This document shows positions 9,332 through 24,300 of a DNA stretch of 64,000 nt, one piece after another. The stretch is taken from positions 123,716 through 187,715 of the forward strand of contig NMRB01001414.1 in assembly GCA_002633025.1 (NCBI GenBank), in the 5' to 3' direction. Numbering within the stretch: the stretch's first letter is position 1; each line of letters starts with the position of its first letter. This DNA comes from Notospermus geniculatus. Taxonomy: Eukaryota; Nemertea; Pilidiophora; Heteronemertea; Lineidae. The position numbers were made by a program, and so were the translations under genes. The notes under the pieces are model-generated. The model searched no databases and had not been told where the DNA came from. It was given only the letters and a program-made list of their open reading frames with translations.

Positions 9332-12300
9332 CTGGAAAGAAATCAAACAGGAATTCTCAACAAAGACGAACTGCATACCCCGTTTAAAAACTTTCCTGAG
9401 CTAGGGGAAACTTAATTGTGATGTCATTAGGACATATAACCCAAGTAATGGACATTCTGCGGTTGACGCCATTAAGACTCATCTCAATTTCTTGATTTCT
9501 TTGGAAGTCACAGCCAATTTCAGATCTGGCGAAAATGACGCGAATAACTACCCTCTAAATTTCTTCATTCCCTTACCGGTACTCCCTGAGTGCAGTCACA
9601 TTTGTGACCCATGACAGCAAAATAGTGCCAATGGCACTGTGCCCGCTTGGCTTGAAGCAGTATTATGTTATGTATCCTATTTACCCTTGATAGAAATTTG
9701 ACGAAGATCCATCACTTTGTTAGGGAGAAACAAAAATTTTATGTTTTGACTTTTGGCCCCCAAGTGGCAAAGTCAAGAATCAGATTTTGCNNNNNNNNNN
9801 NNNNNNNNNNNNNNNNNNNNNNNNNNNNNNNNNNNNNNNNNNNNNNNNNNNNNNNNNNNNNNNNNNNNNNNNNNNNNNNNNNNNNNNNNNNNNNNNNNNN
9901 NNNNNNNNNNNNNNNNNNNNNNNNNNNNNNNNNNNNNNNNNNNNNNNNNNNNNNNNNNNNNNNNNNNNNNNNNNNNNNNNNNNNNNNNNNNNNNNNNNNN
10001 NNNNNNNNNNNNNNNNNNNNNNNNNNNNNNNNNNNNNNNNNNNNNNNNNNNNNNNNNNNNNNNNNNNNNNNNNNNNNNNNNNNNNNNNNNNNNNNNNNNN
10101 NNNNNNNNNNNNNNNNNNNNNNNNNNNNNNNNNNNNNNNNNNNNNNNNNNNNNNNNNNNNNNNNNNNNNNNNNNNNNNNNNNNNNNNNNNNNNNNNNNNN
10201 NNNNNNNNNNNNNNNNNNNNNNNNNNNNNNNNNNNNNNNNNNNNNNNNNNNNNNNNNNNNNNNNNNNNNNNNNNNNAAAATAAAGGCGCTAGAGCGCTAA
10301 CAAACCAAAGTTTACGGACGTACGGACGTACCGCCGTACGGACTAACGCACGACAGACCACCACTCAATGACCCCAACCACAGCATAAGCCCTGCTGGGC
10401 CTTGTGGCCAAGCGGGCTAAAAATGAGTCAGAATGTGCACAGAGAAGAAGACCCACGGTGAACCAACGGATTGCTGATTTCATGATTGTCTGCCCATTGT
10501 GAAATTTGACTTCGTCCATTTCTGTAATTCTTCTCTGGTGTCATCTTGGGTCTTCTTTCCGACACATTCTGACTCATTTTGCTGTCAAGGGTCACATATG
10601 TTTACAAGTGATGGCAGTCTAACTTACATTAGCAACACTTATTGGCGACCGGGTATGATCTATAATACTTTCATATTCACTCTCCTTCATACAGATAGAT
10701 GTATGATTATTACAATACGTGAAACACGGCTGGCATTTACCACCATTGATAGGATCGCCAACAAACAGAGGCTTGCATTCCGAACATCGTTTCCCCTGAA
10801 AAGAAAGAAGGGTCAGAATAATGATAAGGTCTACTTAACACTGGAAGAAAAACACACATAAAGGATGTGACAGAAAGGGTGATTCTCAGAACGCAGCTTT
10901 TCTCCGGCCACTCCAGTTTCCTCCTGCTGTACATAATTCACCCATTGTTGTCTATAGAATTAGTAACGCCATAGGTGACCCGTCACCACAAAACCAGTAC
11001 TAAGTCGCTCTGAAGCTGGCAGGTTGAGACCAACGTTTTGTCAATTTCAGTAGGCCTAGGCTTATTGTCTGCTGTGACGGGTCACATATTAGATGCTCGG
11101 CTCCGGATTCACTCTTTCACAAATGAAGAAAATGTGTACATGTACCTGTGTGTTGTTCATACACTGGAGGCAGACATCCCTCTGTTCGACACTCAGACAG
11201 TCACTGTGGCCGTTACAGTCGCACTTCGTGGAGCAATTATGCCCGACGTAACCAAAGTGACACCGGCAGACATTTGGTTGGACGCAAGTTCCATGTTGGC
11301 CACAACCTTGCTTGCACACTGGCAGACATTTCTTGGTGCTGCAAGAGAAGTTGAAATCACTGTGAACCTAAGTCCTGTAAGACGAGGAGCTACAGTGGTC
11401 TAGTGGTTCTGGACTATGGCTAGCGGCCATGAGGTCCCTAGTTTGAATCCTACTCTGGGCAAGCCTTTGCCAACCTTGCCCCACTCCACCGCAGAGGTAC
11501 ACCATGGAACATGGCCAAACCGTGGCAACCTCAAGGATGATGCAAGCAAAAATACTTACTTTTCATCCCTCCTGTACCCCACTTTACAGGTACAATTAAA
11601 GCCAACCAGGATATCAACACAATCTTCATTCCCATCGCAAGTGTGGTGGTTGTTCTCGCATTCATTTTCTGGCGGGCATTGAGCAAAGGCCCACGTGATC
11701 TGGACACTTCGGGCATCGATGAGTAGGTGGGAAAGAAGTTCTGAAACAGAACGAAGTACAGTGCACTCTCGATTTTACGAACTCCCGGATATTACGAACC
11801 CAACCTCTGACTCCCAAAATTTCCTGACATGTATGTAAATCCTCGCTATTTCGAACTCCGCGTTAGTATCAACTGAACCCTTGGACCCCGAAGGGTTCAT
11901 AATATCGAGGGGGACTGTACCAGTTACAGAAGCATTGCTTGGGAAAATTGCGAAGAACCGTGCAAAATGGCAGCTGAAACGTATTTCAGGTACATTTCAG
12001 AGTTACATTTTAAACTTAGACAAAAATACGAGGTTGTTTTCAAAAGTTTCACCCAAACTCACCGGTCAGAGGTTCATCTCGTCCAAGTCGGACATCACCC
12101 GTCTTGCAGCTTCCATGAATCGGCCGATACAGACCGCCTTCCATACAAATCCCAACGCCGTCTCTACCTCCAAAGGAGCACCACCCACAGCCAGCGGAGG
12201 CGAGGCACTGTGAACACTGTTTATAGACACTGCACCTGCTGGGGTAACTTCGTAAATGGAAAACTATGTGACCGCATCGACCGTTTGTGCAGTGCATTGG

Positions 12301-15300
12301 AAGATAAGCTGGTGGCATGCACTGAAATAAAGAACGCAGAAAAATAAACCTATTCTAAACTTCTGTATACGGTGGAACCAGTACATGGGCTGTCAGAGTG
12401 GCACAATGCGTGTCAATGGAAACAGTGGCGGATCCAGGATTTAGGAAAAGAGGGGGTGCCCTGTGCTAGGAACATTGAAATCTGCACCAAATTCCACAAT
12501 TTCACAGTCGACTTTACAGATTTGTAGGCGAAAAGGGGAGGCGCGCGCCTGGTGCGCCCCCCTCTGGATCCGCGCCTGGGAAACATCAGTGCCTGTTACC
12601 TCTGAGATCTTGTCAGTTGATGGTTGTTGCTATAACAGAATTTTATTCCAGAAATGACATGAATAGTTACAAACCTCGCCCAAAGTTTTGCTCCAATAGC
12701 ATTTCTGGAAACCACCTTCACTCCCGAACGATGCCAAACACGTGGACCAGTTAGTGTAGCGGTAACATCTCTTCGGACATGGGTCTGGCGGCATCGACTG
12801 AATCGTTGCAATCTTCTTCTTACTGATCTTACGAAGATTTTCGGTGACACAGTTCCAATCGAATGTCGGTGTGGCATGAACGGATCGGCTGACCTCCCCT
12901 GAAAATAAACATATCAAGTGTTATGATTGTTCCTGCGTAAACACACAACTCTCAAAACCACAAACTGGGTCAATGGGCACTCCCCAATGACAGAGAGTCA
13001 CCTGTAGCTAGTACCAGGTATCATAAGAGAAAATCAGAGACTATGGTTAGGAAACAGGACTGCCTACATCAATCAGGCCAAACTTACCAGCTCTTTTGAA
13101 CTGCCGTGACCACATGCAACCCCGGCTGCCACATTTCTCACAATCCGCAGCCTGGCACATCTGCGCCCAACAGCTGCTCGCGTTGGTGAAGTTGCGTTGC
13201 TCACGCTCGCATGGATTCAAGTGGCTACAGTTGCCTTTGGTTGGAATGCATTTTCCCTCTGCACAGTTGGTGCACCATTTACATACCTGGAACACAAAAT
13301 ATGATTGACAGGAACGCCTCAATCAATCAATGAATCAATTAATCAATCAACCAATCAGACTTGAATTCTTCAGGGAACTTGACAAAATATACGAACCCTC
13401 TTTGCATTTCTGTACATCGGCCAAATCGCCAGGCAATCGGTGCAGTTCTTATGCATGTTGCAGTCTCGCGTTTCTAACTTGTGAGCGTTGCACTCGTTAC
13501 CAAGTTTCACTGGGTAGAAATAGGCCTTGGGATCGTTGGCGCATGGGCTGAAAAACGAAATGAATTTTGTCACAATAACCACCTATTTTTAGTTTTAGTG
13601 ATTTTCATATTACCTGCACTTATTCTTAACCCTGTTTGCCACAAACCAAAAAGAGTATTAGATACTCTATGTGAGTATGTGATACTCACCTCTCCTCAGA
13701 CTGTTTCGAAGATGAGTAACAGAACGTGAAATTGTTTCCAGATGCGTCGGTCTTCATACAAGCTGTACAACCGAACGTTTCCAAGCAGACGTCCAGATTC
13801 TCAATCATCTGACAGACGTCTGACGGCAGATGCAACTTCACGAGCGATCCATGCGGAATTCCATTATAACCTCCGAATATGTAGATCTCCGTCGGGGTAG
13901 CCTGGACTGCTTGACCAATCACAGCAGGCGGCCCTTCTCCGTGGACTTTAAACGGCGTGTAGTCACCACCTTTCTTCAAGTCTATCCACTGGTTGCATTT
14001 ATAATCGTAGGCCATCATGTCGGCCTTGAAGCTCTCCATCGCAGACCTGCCTCCGATAACGACCATATGGTCAACAGTAGTGGCTGCAGCGTGGAAAAAA
14101 CTTGGCCGGGGCTGAAAATAGTGGAATCAAATGTGAAAATGAAAGACTTGGCCTGAGCAGACAAACTCCTAGGACTCAAACCAGATGAGGAAGGGAAACA
14201 TATCCTCTGTAGCATAAATACTTCAAACTTACCATAGTCCCAGCAGATGGTAGCAGTCTACTCCAAGTCAAATCATTGAAGTCCAACGCGTACAGAAAAT
14301 TTGACGCGATAGTTTTTTCAATGTGGTACAAGTATCCGCCGTACACGTACAGTGAGTTGCTCTTCTTGTGGTAAACTGCAGAATGGCCATAGACACCTGA
14401 AAATAGGAAACAATTTACTCAACCCAATTCCTTTATACTTCATACCAGAAACAAATTGCTCAAGATAGTGCTGAGGACTGTGGACAAAATTGGGCAAATT
14501 TACATCCGAGACAAAATTGGGCAAATTTACGTCCGAGACAAAATTGGCCAAATTTACGTCCGAGATAAAATTGAGCAAATTTACGTCCGATTTCATTACT
14601 GCATACCAGTAGGGATGGCTCCATTGGTGTTAAGGACTTTCCACTCATTGGTCGATTTACTTGTGTCGTACTTATAGATCTTATCCGAGAAATAGTCAGT
14701 CGTGGTGAAGCCGCCAAAAATGATCAAGTTTGTGTCGTCGATCAAAGTCATTGTGTGGCCTGCTCTGGGGAGAACGGAAGTTGGAGACTGAAATTAAACA
14801 AAGATGAAAATTACCGGAGATGCTGAGGAGTGTTGTTAGGCCGTCACTGGAAAGCATCCGTGAGGTTGAGTCCTGAGGGGTGGTGGTCCGTAATTGGTGT
14901 ATCCAGTGCAACTCCCCGCGAAAGCAACAGGCTGCTCACAGGCTACAATATACCATAAAATAACCATAAAAGTGGTTCCTTACCTGAACGGCAGTCCACC
15001 GCATGTGTTCCGGGCTGTATTTCCACATGTAATTCAATCTGGTATCCGCGGGGTCTGTCATATTATCCATGTGACCACCAAACATGAAGAGGTATTTGAT
15101 GATGCTGACACAGGCTGCAGCATGGAAGTACCTGAAAGTGACACGGAAAAGAAATTATACGGTGGGACCACCCCTTTAAGTACGGCTTTTAGTCCCATCT
15201 GACGGACCCTCAATCCATATTTCAGTTTTTGTTTCACAATTTTTTGTACATGCCTTCACCCGGAGTCAAACTCATGCCAACCCATTGTACTGTTTGGTAG

Positions 15301-18300
15301 TAAAGCACGCTGACCACTCAACCATCGGGCTTAGACTTCAAAATTTAGAGTCAAAATTTATGATTAGATTTCCTTACCTGGGTTTGGGATTATCAGTGGA
15401 ATGTGGAACCACCTCCATCCAACGATTCGCCGACTTGTAATACTCCCACATATCGTTCAGCATCCCACGCGTGACCGAGTACCCGCCAAAGAGGTAGAAA
15501 GTTTCACCATCACATGACACGAATGAGTGTCCCATACGCGCTGGCGGGAGTGCCAAGGAATTCATCGGGTTAACGCGGTTTGGATCGATAAGAGTGTTGA
15601 AGACGCCTGAGTTGTTTAGGGTCTCATTGCATGCTTTGCCACCATAGCCGTTATGACAGACGCACAGACCTTTGACCTAGTGGTGGGAAAGACAACAATT
15701 ATTGGCAAATTCTTAGGAATAGATATTTTGGAAATGAAGGCTACTCCATGGGTGTTATCGGCAGCTTTTTTGATCACCCACAGTTGAAGGGAACTTCATC
15801 CAACTCAAACTTGTGTCACTCTTACAATTGTGCCAGATGAATCCACTGAAGTTCAAAGACCGGAAGGAGCTAGGACTACAAAAATACTTACCGAGTCGCA
15901 ATATCCATGGCCGTCTACATGAGAACAGTTGAGAGGGCACAACTCCTGATCACACGCAACTCCTCTGAATCCTGAGCGACAGACACAGTGACCTCCTTGA
16001 CAGACACGGTTTCCGAAGCAACTTGACGGGCAGCTATGAACCGTGTAGATGGCGTTGAAGCCTCCGATGACAGTATCGGGCATCCCTGAAAAAGGGTACA
16101 TAGTTTGCATGAATAGTTTAATTTTGGCTGTCAATTGGCCGGCAACTTAGGGGAGGAATTTTTGCATTGCGCGTTTTGGGAAAATGAGAATGCTCACACT
16201 CACACAAAGAGGCCAAAATATGACAGGACTTTGTGAGAGTTTTTTTCTAATTGGATGAGAACGAACACAAAGATTTATTTACCAGTAAGGTCTGCCTCGA
16301 AGTAAACAGTTAGGTAGCCAGTCTTTGCTTCCACTGATAAAGGTGCAGCGAGTCCTTTCCCACAGAAGGCACCCAGCAGATTGGGTTTGTCCTCCGGTCG
16401 TCCGGAAGCCAGGGCTGGTATGCCATCATAGACATACACATAATGCTGAAATACATAAATACGTTTAATTGATTCATTCCAGGTGCAGATCCAGAGAGGG
16501 CGCCCCAGGCACGCACCTCCCTTTTGGCCAACATGTAAAACTGACCGCAAAATTCTGGAATTTGGAGCAAATCTTGAAATTCACCACAGATTTCAATGAT
16601 CCCAGCACAGGGCCCCCTTTTTCCCAAATCCTGGATCCACCCTTGCATGCAACATGGATTCTCAAAACCGAAATTTCTCCAACCAAAGTACATGACAAAA
16701 GTCCTACCTTAGAACACTGCAAGTAAATATTTGTCTCCATTGTAAAAGTAATGATAGGTGTGTTGAGGGAACTCTCTGTAGAGTTCAGGTCGGGGAAGAC
16801 CGTGATGACCCAGAGGCAGAACACGTGGGATTTATTCGTCATCCCCTTCCCTGCGTAAGTTCCCAAGGCACTCGATTTTGCACTGACGATCAAATTACGA
16901 CCTTCACATTTCAGGTAGCACTTTCCGCCATTCCTGAAATACAGGATGAAATAGAAATTTACCGGTAGTCCAGTTGCTAAGGCAACAACACAACCCTTTA
17001 ATTGCCAATATACAGTCCTCCCTCGCTATTACGTACCTCGATTTAACGATCTCCCGGATATTACGAACCCAACGTGTGGCTCCCAAAATTTCACGGCATG
17101 TGTGTATTTTGGTGTGTATTTTGGTCAGCCGTGAGACCCAATTCCTCACCGAGATCAGTTACGTTGTGTAAAATACAAACCAAATTATCCAAGCTTGGGT
17201 TTCAAGCCTCAGCTGAATGACTGACTGGACCAGTGCAATAAATGTTTTAATGATTTTTTAGCTTCAAACTGTGATTTTAGCAATTTCAGCATATGTGTTT
17301 TAAATGTGTACCAGATTTCTTCATGCTTGATGACGGCAGCCTACTCAGTGTGGTCATCATGCCCCCACGGACGAATCCTCGCTATTACGAACTCCTCGTT
17401 ATTACGAACTTACCCCTTGGACCCCGAGGGGTTCGTAATAGCGAGGGAGGACTGTACAAGCGTTCCCACCTTCATTGTTACAATTTTGTCAATCTTCTGA
17501 TAATCTCACCTGATTCTGGTCATTGTGAGAGGACATGCTGCTTCAACTTCACCATGACGAGATGAACTTACCTTGGGTCGCCATAGTAACCACGTTTACA
17601 TCTTTCACAGTTGGTCCCCTCGGTGTTGTCCTGACAGAAGCAGACGCCAGACGTAATGTTACAAACTCCTGAGGAATCAATCCCGTGGCCGTTACAGTTA
17701 CATTTTGTACAACCTGGAATTGAAATTTAAAGGATGATAAAATGGGATTCCAGTTATCCAACTTGTCTGACTTTTCTACCAATGAACAAAATTCCTTTAA
17801 CTTTTATTTCAAAACTCACCTCGGGATGTTGTCGCATTGCCATAACTTCCCAGCTGACAGTTCTCGCAGTGAGCCCCGACCGTCCAATGCTGACACTTGT
17901 CACATTTTCCGATCCCTTCAAAGCACGTGCTGTGATTGTTACAGCCACAGTTTGATTCGCATTCATCGCCGGTCCACCCTATGTCGCATTGGCACACATA
18001 GTCAGGTGGGCCTGAGCAATGGCCATGTTTACAATTGTAGTAACACCTGAAAACGAATCCATCACAAAATTATGGGGACATTTTCACACTTTGAGAAAAG
18101 TGGAGGATAACTTATTATTTCATTCAAGTTGTAAGGAACCAGCAACAATCCAAGGTCCACTGAGAACCAACCTGCATGACAAAACACACGTGGAGCAGCA
18201 CCTTTACTGGAGATACTTACGTTTTGTTGCAAACCTCCCTGCCGTTCCCCGTAAATCCACGGTTACATTCGCATGTGTAGGAATCAAACGTGTTATGACA

Positions 18301-21300
18301 AGTAGCATTCTGATGACAGTTATCGAGTCCTAACAGACATTCCTCAACATCTGGGCAGATCCCGTACGACCAGTCGGCAGCACCTGTCATATTGTGGACT
18401 TCATCAATCAGGGATGGGCAGCTTCCGTTGTTGAAAGGACCTGGAAAGAATGATTATCACGTTGACATCTTTCTCAAGCATGCATTCCTTAAAGTATCAA
18501 TTGTGATAAGTGGGATGTTGGTCAATTAAAGTAACAGGTGTATCCTATGCTACAAAGTACAGAGTATTGTACAGGAAGGCTGTTACTTCAATTGGCTGTG
18601 TTCCCTCTCATCAGTGGGATGTTGGCCAATTGAAGTAAGAGTTCTATCCTATGCTACAAAGTACAGAGCATTGTATAGGAAGGCTGTTCCTTCAATAGAG
18701 CGTGCTCCCACTGATCAGTAGTGGAGACATTGCCCTTTTACATTGCAAATGAACAGAGATCAACAAAATGATCCATAACTACGAACTTACCTGTGAAATC
18801 ACCCTCCACACATCTACCAATCGTAGGATTGTACGAATTTCCACACCAGCCACACTGGAAATCTTCCAAGCATGACTTGCACTTCGTATGCTGTGCACAC
18901 TCCGTGCATTTCTTAGCACTCATACTGTCGACCCACTCGGCGCACTGGCCGTAAACGTGACGTGTGATGTACTGGGAGAACGCAAAGCAAGTTCTGGTCT
19001 TCTCGCACCAGGCGCACTCCGGGGTGCTCATGCAGCTGGTGCAGTTAGTTCGGCTGAAAATACAACGGTGAGGCGATCGTTGAACTTTTTCTGAGACAAA
19101 TTATTGGTATTGACAGCCAGGCAAGGCGAAAAAGAGACATTTTGAGCAAATATTCGAAAGATTCAGAACAATATATTGGACTTACAGGACACAGGAGAGT
19201 GGACACATCTCGGCTGAGAGGACAGCATCCCCAGGGTAACGCCCCCGTCGTGTGCACCTGGCATCGACAACCAACCACTCACAGAGAGGATTCTGTAATA
19301 GAAATTATAATAAACAAGAAGTCAATCTCCAGAATTCACGAATTTTCGACCCCAACCGGGGTCTTTTTCAAGTGGAACTTTACAATCTGAAACTCTAGAA
19401 AAGTCTTTTCTAGAGTTTCAGATTGTAAAGTTCCACTTGAAAAAGACCCCGGTTGGGGTCGAAAATTCGTGAATTCTGGAGATTGACTTCTTGTTTATTA
19501 TCATTTAGTGTGTCAATTTTGTGCTTTTTGTACCTTGTAATAGAAATTAGGTGTCCAAGTAATGACTGTGATAGAAGCGCAACACTCCTTGAGAGAGTAC
19601 AGGTTTTCACTTCTTTTCTCCTGTTTTGCTCATGTTTTCTACAGAGCTAATGCCATATTTGTGACCCGATCTGGGAAAACCAGGCATAAGTCTCCCATGA
19701 GGAAATGGTTAATGATTACCCCAGCAAAGGCTGAAATCAATTCAGCTGTTACAGTAACAAAGATGAGAGAGACTATTCTTCAGCAATAAATTGATGACCT
19801 AACAGGGTAGTCAACGGCCTTGTCACATGCTGGAGACTTGTGCCTGGTTTCCCTAGACTGGGTCACATTTGGCAATCTGCTCTTATTTCAGTGTTTAACT
19901 GAAGTAAGTTTTTATCCAGAAACTACTTTAGTCAATATAAGAAAGAATGTATGGCATGCTGCATCACAGGTCTAGAGGAGGGTTCTGAATACTCACCTTA
20001 GTGCAAACGTCGCAACTGACCAGATCGTTACAGACCGGGCAGTCAGCAGATGTCGTGATCAGGTAGGTGTCAGGGTTGCTTGTCCCGCAGCTGGATGCTG
20101 GCAGATCTGTGCTTGTCTTCTTCAGGCATTTGTTACTGGAGGGACACCAGCCGCAGGATGTGTCTGTCATGCACGCCATACAGTTGGTGTAATTCTTACA
20201 GTAGCCCGAGTTGTAGGGTTCAAGGAATTCGGCAGATATTGGCTGAAATGGAACAAAGATTTTAGAGTCTACAACAAGAAGGAATTCATTCGACAACAGC
20301 AATGCTGAGTGTGGCATATGCACCCACGCGTATGTTCGGCCACTTTCAAGATGGCGACTCTGGTGGCCATATTGAAAATCAGCACATGCCCATTTTTTGA
20401 AAGGAACCATCCTCTGGTCTCCCCTAACATGCTCGCCAAAATATCACCTTGATCAGAATACCTTTTTCTCAGAAATCGATGAAAACCAACATCAAGATGG
20501 CGGCTCTGGCAGCCATATTGAAATCGGAACAAGCCCATTTTCATCCGTGAAGGACTAAATACCTGATCATCATGTGATTTATCTGCAAGTGCCCCAGTCC
20601 ACGTCAGCGCCATCGTCGACACAGTCTGCTGATTATCATAATGAGGGACTTGCCGCCATGATTCTAACTCAGTGTAGTATTTGTGTCCGCGTGTTTTGTT
20701 TGGAAATATTGGTCCGCCCTCTGGCCGTCTGGCTTTTGTAGTTCCATAGGAACCTGCCTTAAGTGTGGCTACTTCCTCCTGTAAATGAGGAAAAAGAAAT
20801 ATGAAGTTTGGCATTGAAAAGTTGGTCAGGATGAAGGCATTTGAAGAGGACTATTTTGGATGATTTACTTGAAGGCAATCCTACCTTATCCTTGGGTGAT
20901 CCGTCCCTGCTCATGTAGAGTTTCCCCTCCGAAGCTATCACAACCAACGAGACGAACAAGTCACCCCCGTTGGAGGATGGCGCATCGAGAGGGTGGATGA
21001 AACCTTTAAACATAGCCAGGTTCTTGGCGCCGCCTCCGAACTCTTTCTTGATAACATGACGGAACTGATACTCCACTTTGCTGCTGCGGACCAAAGTAAC
21101 CTGTACAAAAAATAAATATTGTAGTCCTGATACTAAAAAGTGTTGTTAAATTATTGGACCCAGAGCTGAATGCTAAATACGGCATTATTGGCACTAAAAA
21201 CTCAAGAGTGAAGGTGCACAGGGTTCAAAGTTCATGACCATTTGGGCTAAAATGTGACCTGGATTTTGCGACCCCAAAAATTGATGATCTAATGCATTTT

Positions 21301-24300
21301 GTATTGTGTGCGACTTGATTTTTTGGTCTGTTCAACCAAAATCTGCTTTTTCAGAATATGAACTTTGATCCCTGGTACAGGAGAAGGAAACTGGAGTGCT
21401 CATGGACAACTTGAGCACTCCAGAAATAGAGAGTTGTATGTCCTATCACATGGGTCTGACCCGTCACAGTACATGTAGTACTTACTTCATCAGGATAGGA
21501 ATAATTCTGCGGGTGCTTGTACTTGATCCAGTGAAGCCCTGCTGGGTAGTCATCAGTGCGACAGGCTGATAGCTTGGTGATTCTTGTACTGTTCTTCCCC
21601 CACCAGCCAGGAATGCCAGATATCGTTATATGGCTTAGATTACATGTACCCATTGGAACTGAAATCAAGATGTTTACTTCAAAGGTCGAAGCTGATAGAT
21701 GGTCGGGGGGAGGTGGCATTGTCACTGACATGCACTGGCAGTAACAAAGTTGAGTCAAGTCTGAAGTTCAGAGTCTGTTGTGGAAAACGGTTCACATTAC
21801 TATAATCTTACCGTCGAGTTTTTGACACCGAGCCTCCTTCACACACCAGGCACAGTTCTCATTCTGTTGAAGTCGTGTGAGGGTTGTGTCCGTTGGCAAG
21901 GCCTTCTTCCCCATAACCGTACAAGCTTGACATGAGGCAAGAGTTCCACATATACCCGGGCATTTCTTCATCCGCATTTTGTCCCTGCAGAGCTGGAAGA
22001 GACAACACAAAGATACCATAAGCATCCCCACTGTTTTGTCCGGCAATGACAAGTTTGGCACCTGTCACCTCTGAGGTCCTGGGTAGGGTTTCCTGTCAAA
22101 CCCTGTACTCATGTGATAAAGAGGGTATAGAGAGGGTCTAAAGAGCCAATAATGAGTCAAGTAAGAGCTCACGGCTCTCCACTCGTTATTTAAAAGACAA
22201 GTCTTTTCCAAACCACCCAGTCTTTCGTGAAAAAGACTGCCCATGCTCACCCTGCCTTCACTCCTGTGCAAGCACCCACGACGGTGAGTTTCCTTCTTTT
22301 TGTAGCACCAGCCACACTCCGGGTCAGCAATGCAGGCACCGTCATGGGAATACTGTTTGCAGTGGTCGGTCTGACGTGCTATCACAGCCTCACTCTGGAA
22401 AAGAACGAAGTACAATTCAGTGTTTCCGCCAGAGGATACTATGCTTGTACCCTCGAACAGAAAAGGGCCATTTTCTTTAATTCCATGGGATTTTTGCCGA
22501 TTTTGAAGCAATTAGTACCCTCAAACCTGGCAGAAACCCTGTACATACCTTGTACCATTCTCATGAAGCACATTCTCCATGCCTACATGTAGCTGGTAAT
22601 ATGAGCTGAGTCGTGTTCTGCACATCCATGTTTTGTCAAGTCCAATTTTTGCATGTGATGACACTTTTCCATAATATCCTCACCCGTTGCTAAGCAACGA
22701 GGATCTATTTCGTGCCAGGAAATTGTCATGAATGGCATGAATCATATAGTTCTCACCTCATGTTTTGCCAAAGGGGGCGGTACAATATACGCCCTCAGAT
22801 CACCGAGCACGTTCCCGCGGTAACCACCCGCGATGAGGAGGGTGTTATCATATGCCACAGCTGCAACATGGGAGAAGCGTCCGGAAGGTGGCATCGGAAC
22901 ATCTACTGGAATGAAAAAAGGTTTATTTTCTAGAAAATAAGAAAACTTTCTCCATGCATTTCTGACACACACAAGTTAATAGTAGCAAGAAAACTTTGCT
23001 GTCGTGAATCTGTGTTACATGTACAATAAAAACATGAAGACAACATTGTGTCATGTACCGGTACCGTACGATGTTATGTAAATATTCTATTTTCCTTTCC
23101 ATATCATTCAAATATGATCATTCGGGACAAATTTACATTATTATTGACTGGGGAATGTCAAGCCTGACAATGTAACCTCATAATCATTCACTTTTGAGTA
23201 ATTGCCTGCTTAGTTTTTATCAACTTGGCGCAATGGAAACATTGATGCCAGTCACCTGCTCTTCATGTGACATTAAGAAAATGGTGCCCGCCATGGAGGG
23301 GGACAGACCGAAATGTCACCCCGAGAAAACATTGTTGACCGAGGCCGCTTCGGCCGAGACATTATGCCGGGTAACATTAGAAAATGTTACACGGCCACGT
23401 GATGCGTATCGGCCAATCAAATTCAAGGATTTTACCTTGAGGTACGATATTGCCTGTTGGTGGTGGAAACCCTGGACAGACTTGAGACGGCCTACATGTA
23501 CATGTAGTGCCCTCTCAGCAGAATACAGGTGTCACATGATGAGTTTAATGGCAAAACATCACATGTGTAATGATGTCAATGGGTATGGGAAAAATTCACA
23601 TGAATAGTTAATTATTTCCATCCATATGATTGTCCCAGTATACATATCGAGTTCAAACTCACTGTAAACAATTCGTGCTCACTGAAAGTGCAATGGCCCA
23701 CTACAATACAAGGACTTGGGACTTGTATGGACCTGTTCAATATCCTGTTCAGTACTACAATGAAACTGATAGTCTATTCCAAATATTTGCCTAAGGAGTT
23801 CAAGTTTTTTCTTTATAAAATACATTATAGTCGCTGAGAGGATGCCTGGGTGAAATTCCAGCAAAAAAGAGGTCATTTGTGGTGGCATTTCCCCGAGTTT
23901 CCTGTTTTCATTGGAAATGAACATCCACCCCGGGGCCTTTGGCCACACACAATACAAAACTTTATGGGGACAACAAAGGAAGACTTTCATATTGGTTTTG
24001 CACAGGATATCCCATTCAATACAGAAAACACAAAGGAATTTTGCTACAAAAGATGTGATAATTATGACAAGTGGAACCCCACTTTGCAGACACCTCTGGC
24101 AGGAGGACACCTCTCTATTGAGGACACGGAGGTTCAGTACAAAATTCCAGTCATTTTGACCTCTATGATATGGACACCTGCCGTTTGAGGACAGAATTTG
24201 TCAGTCCTAAGGGTAGTAACAGTTGTCCTTGTACAAGAATGATTTCAGGGTGTTTCACATGACAAAATACATGTTCACATTTTTGCAGCACGTCCCTTAT

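Noticed and set aside
9665-10371. Long open frames across 9665-10371 and 26791-27444
   Set aside because: They consist mostly of unknown bases in the assembly gaps. Only the signal-peptide end at 27223-27444 was kept as a weak candidate.
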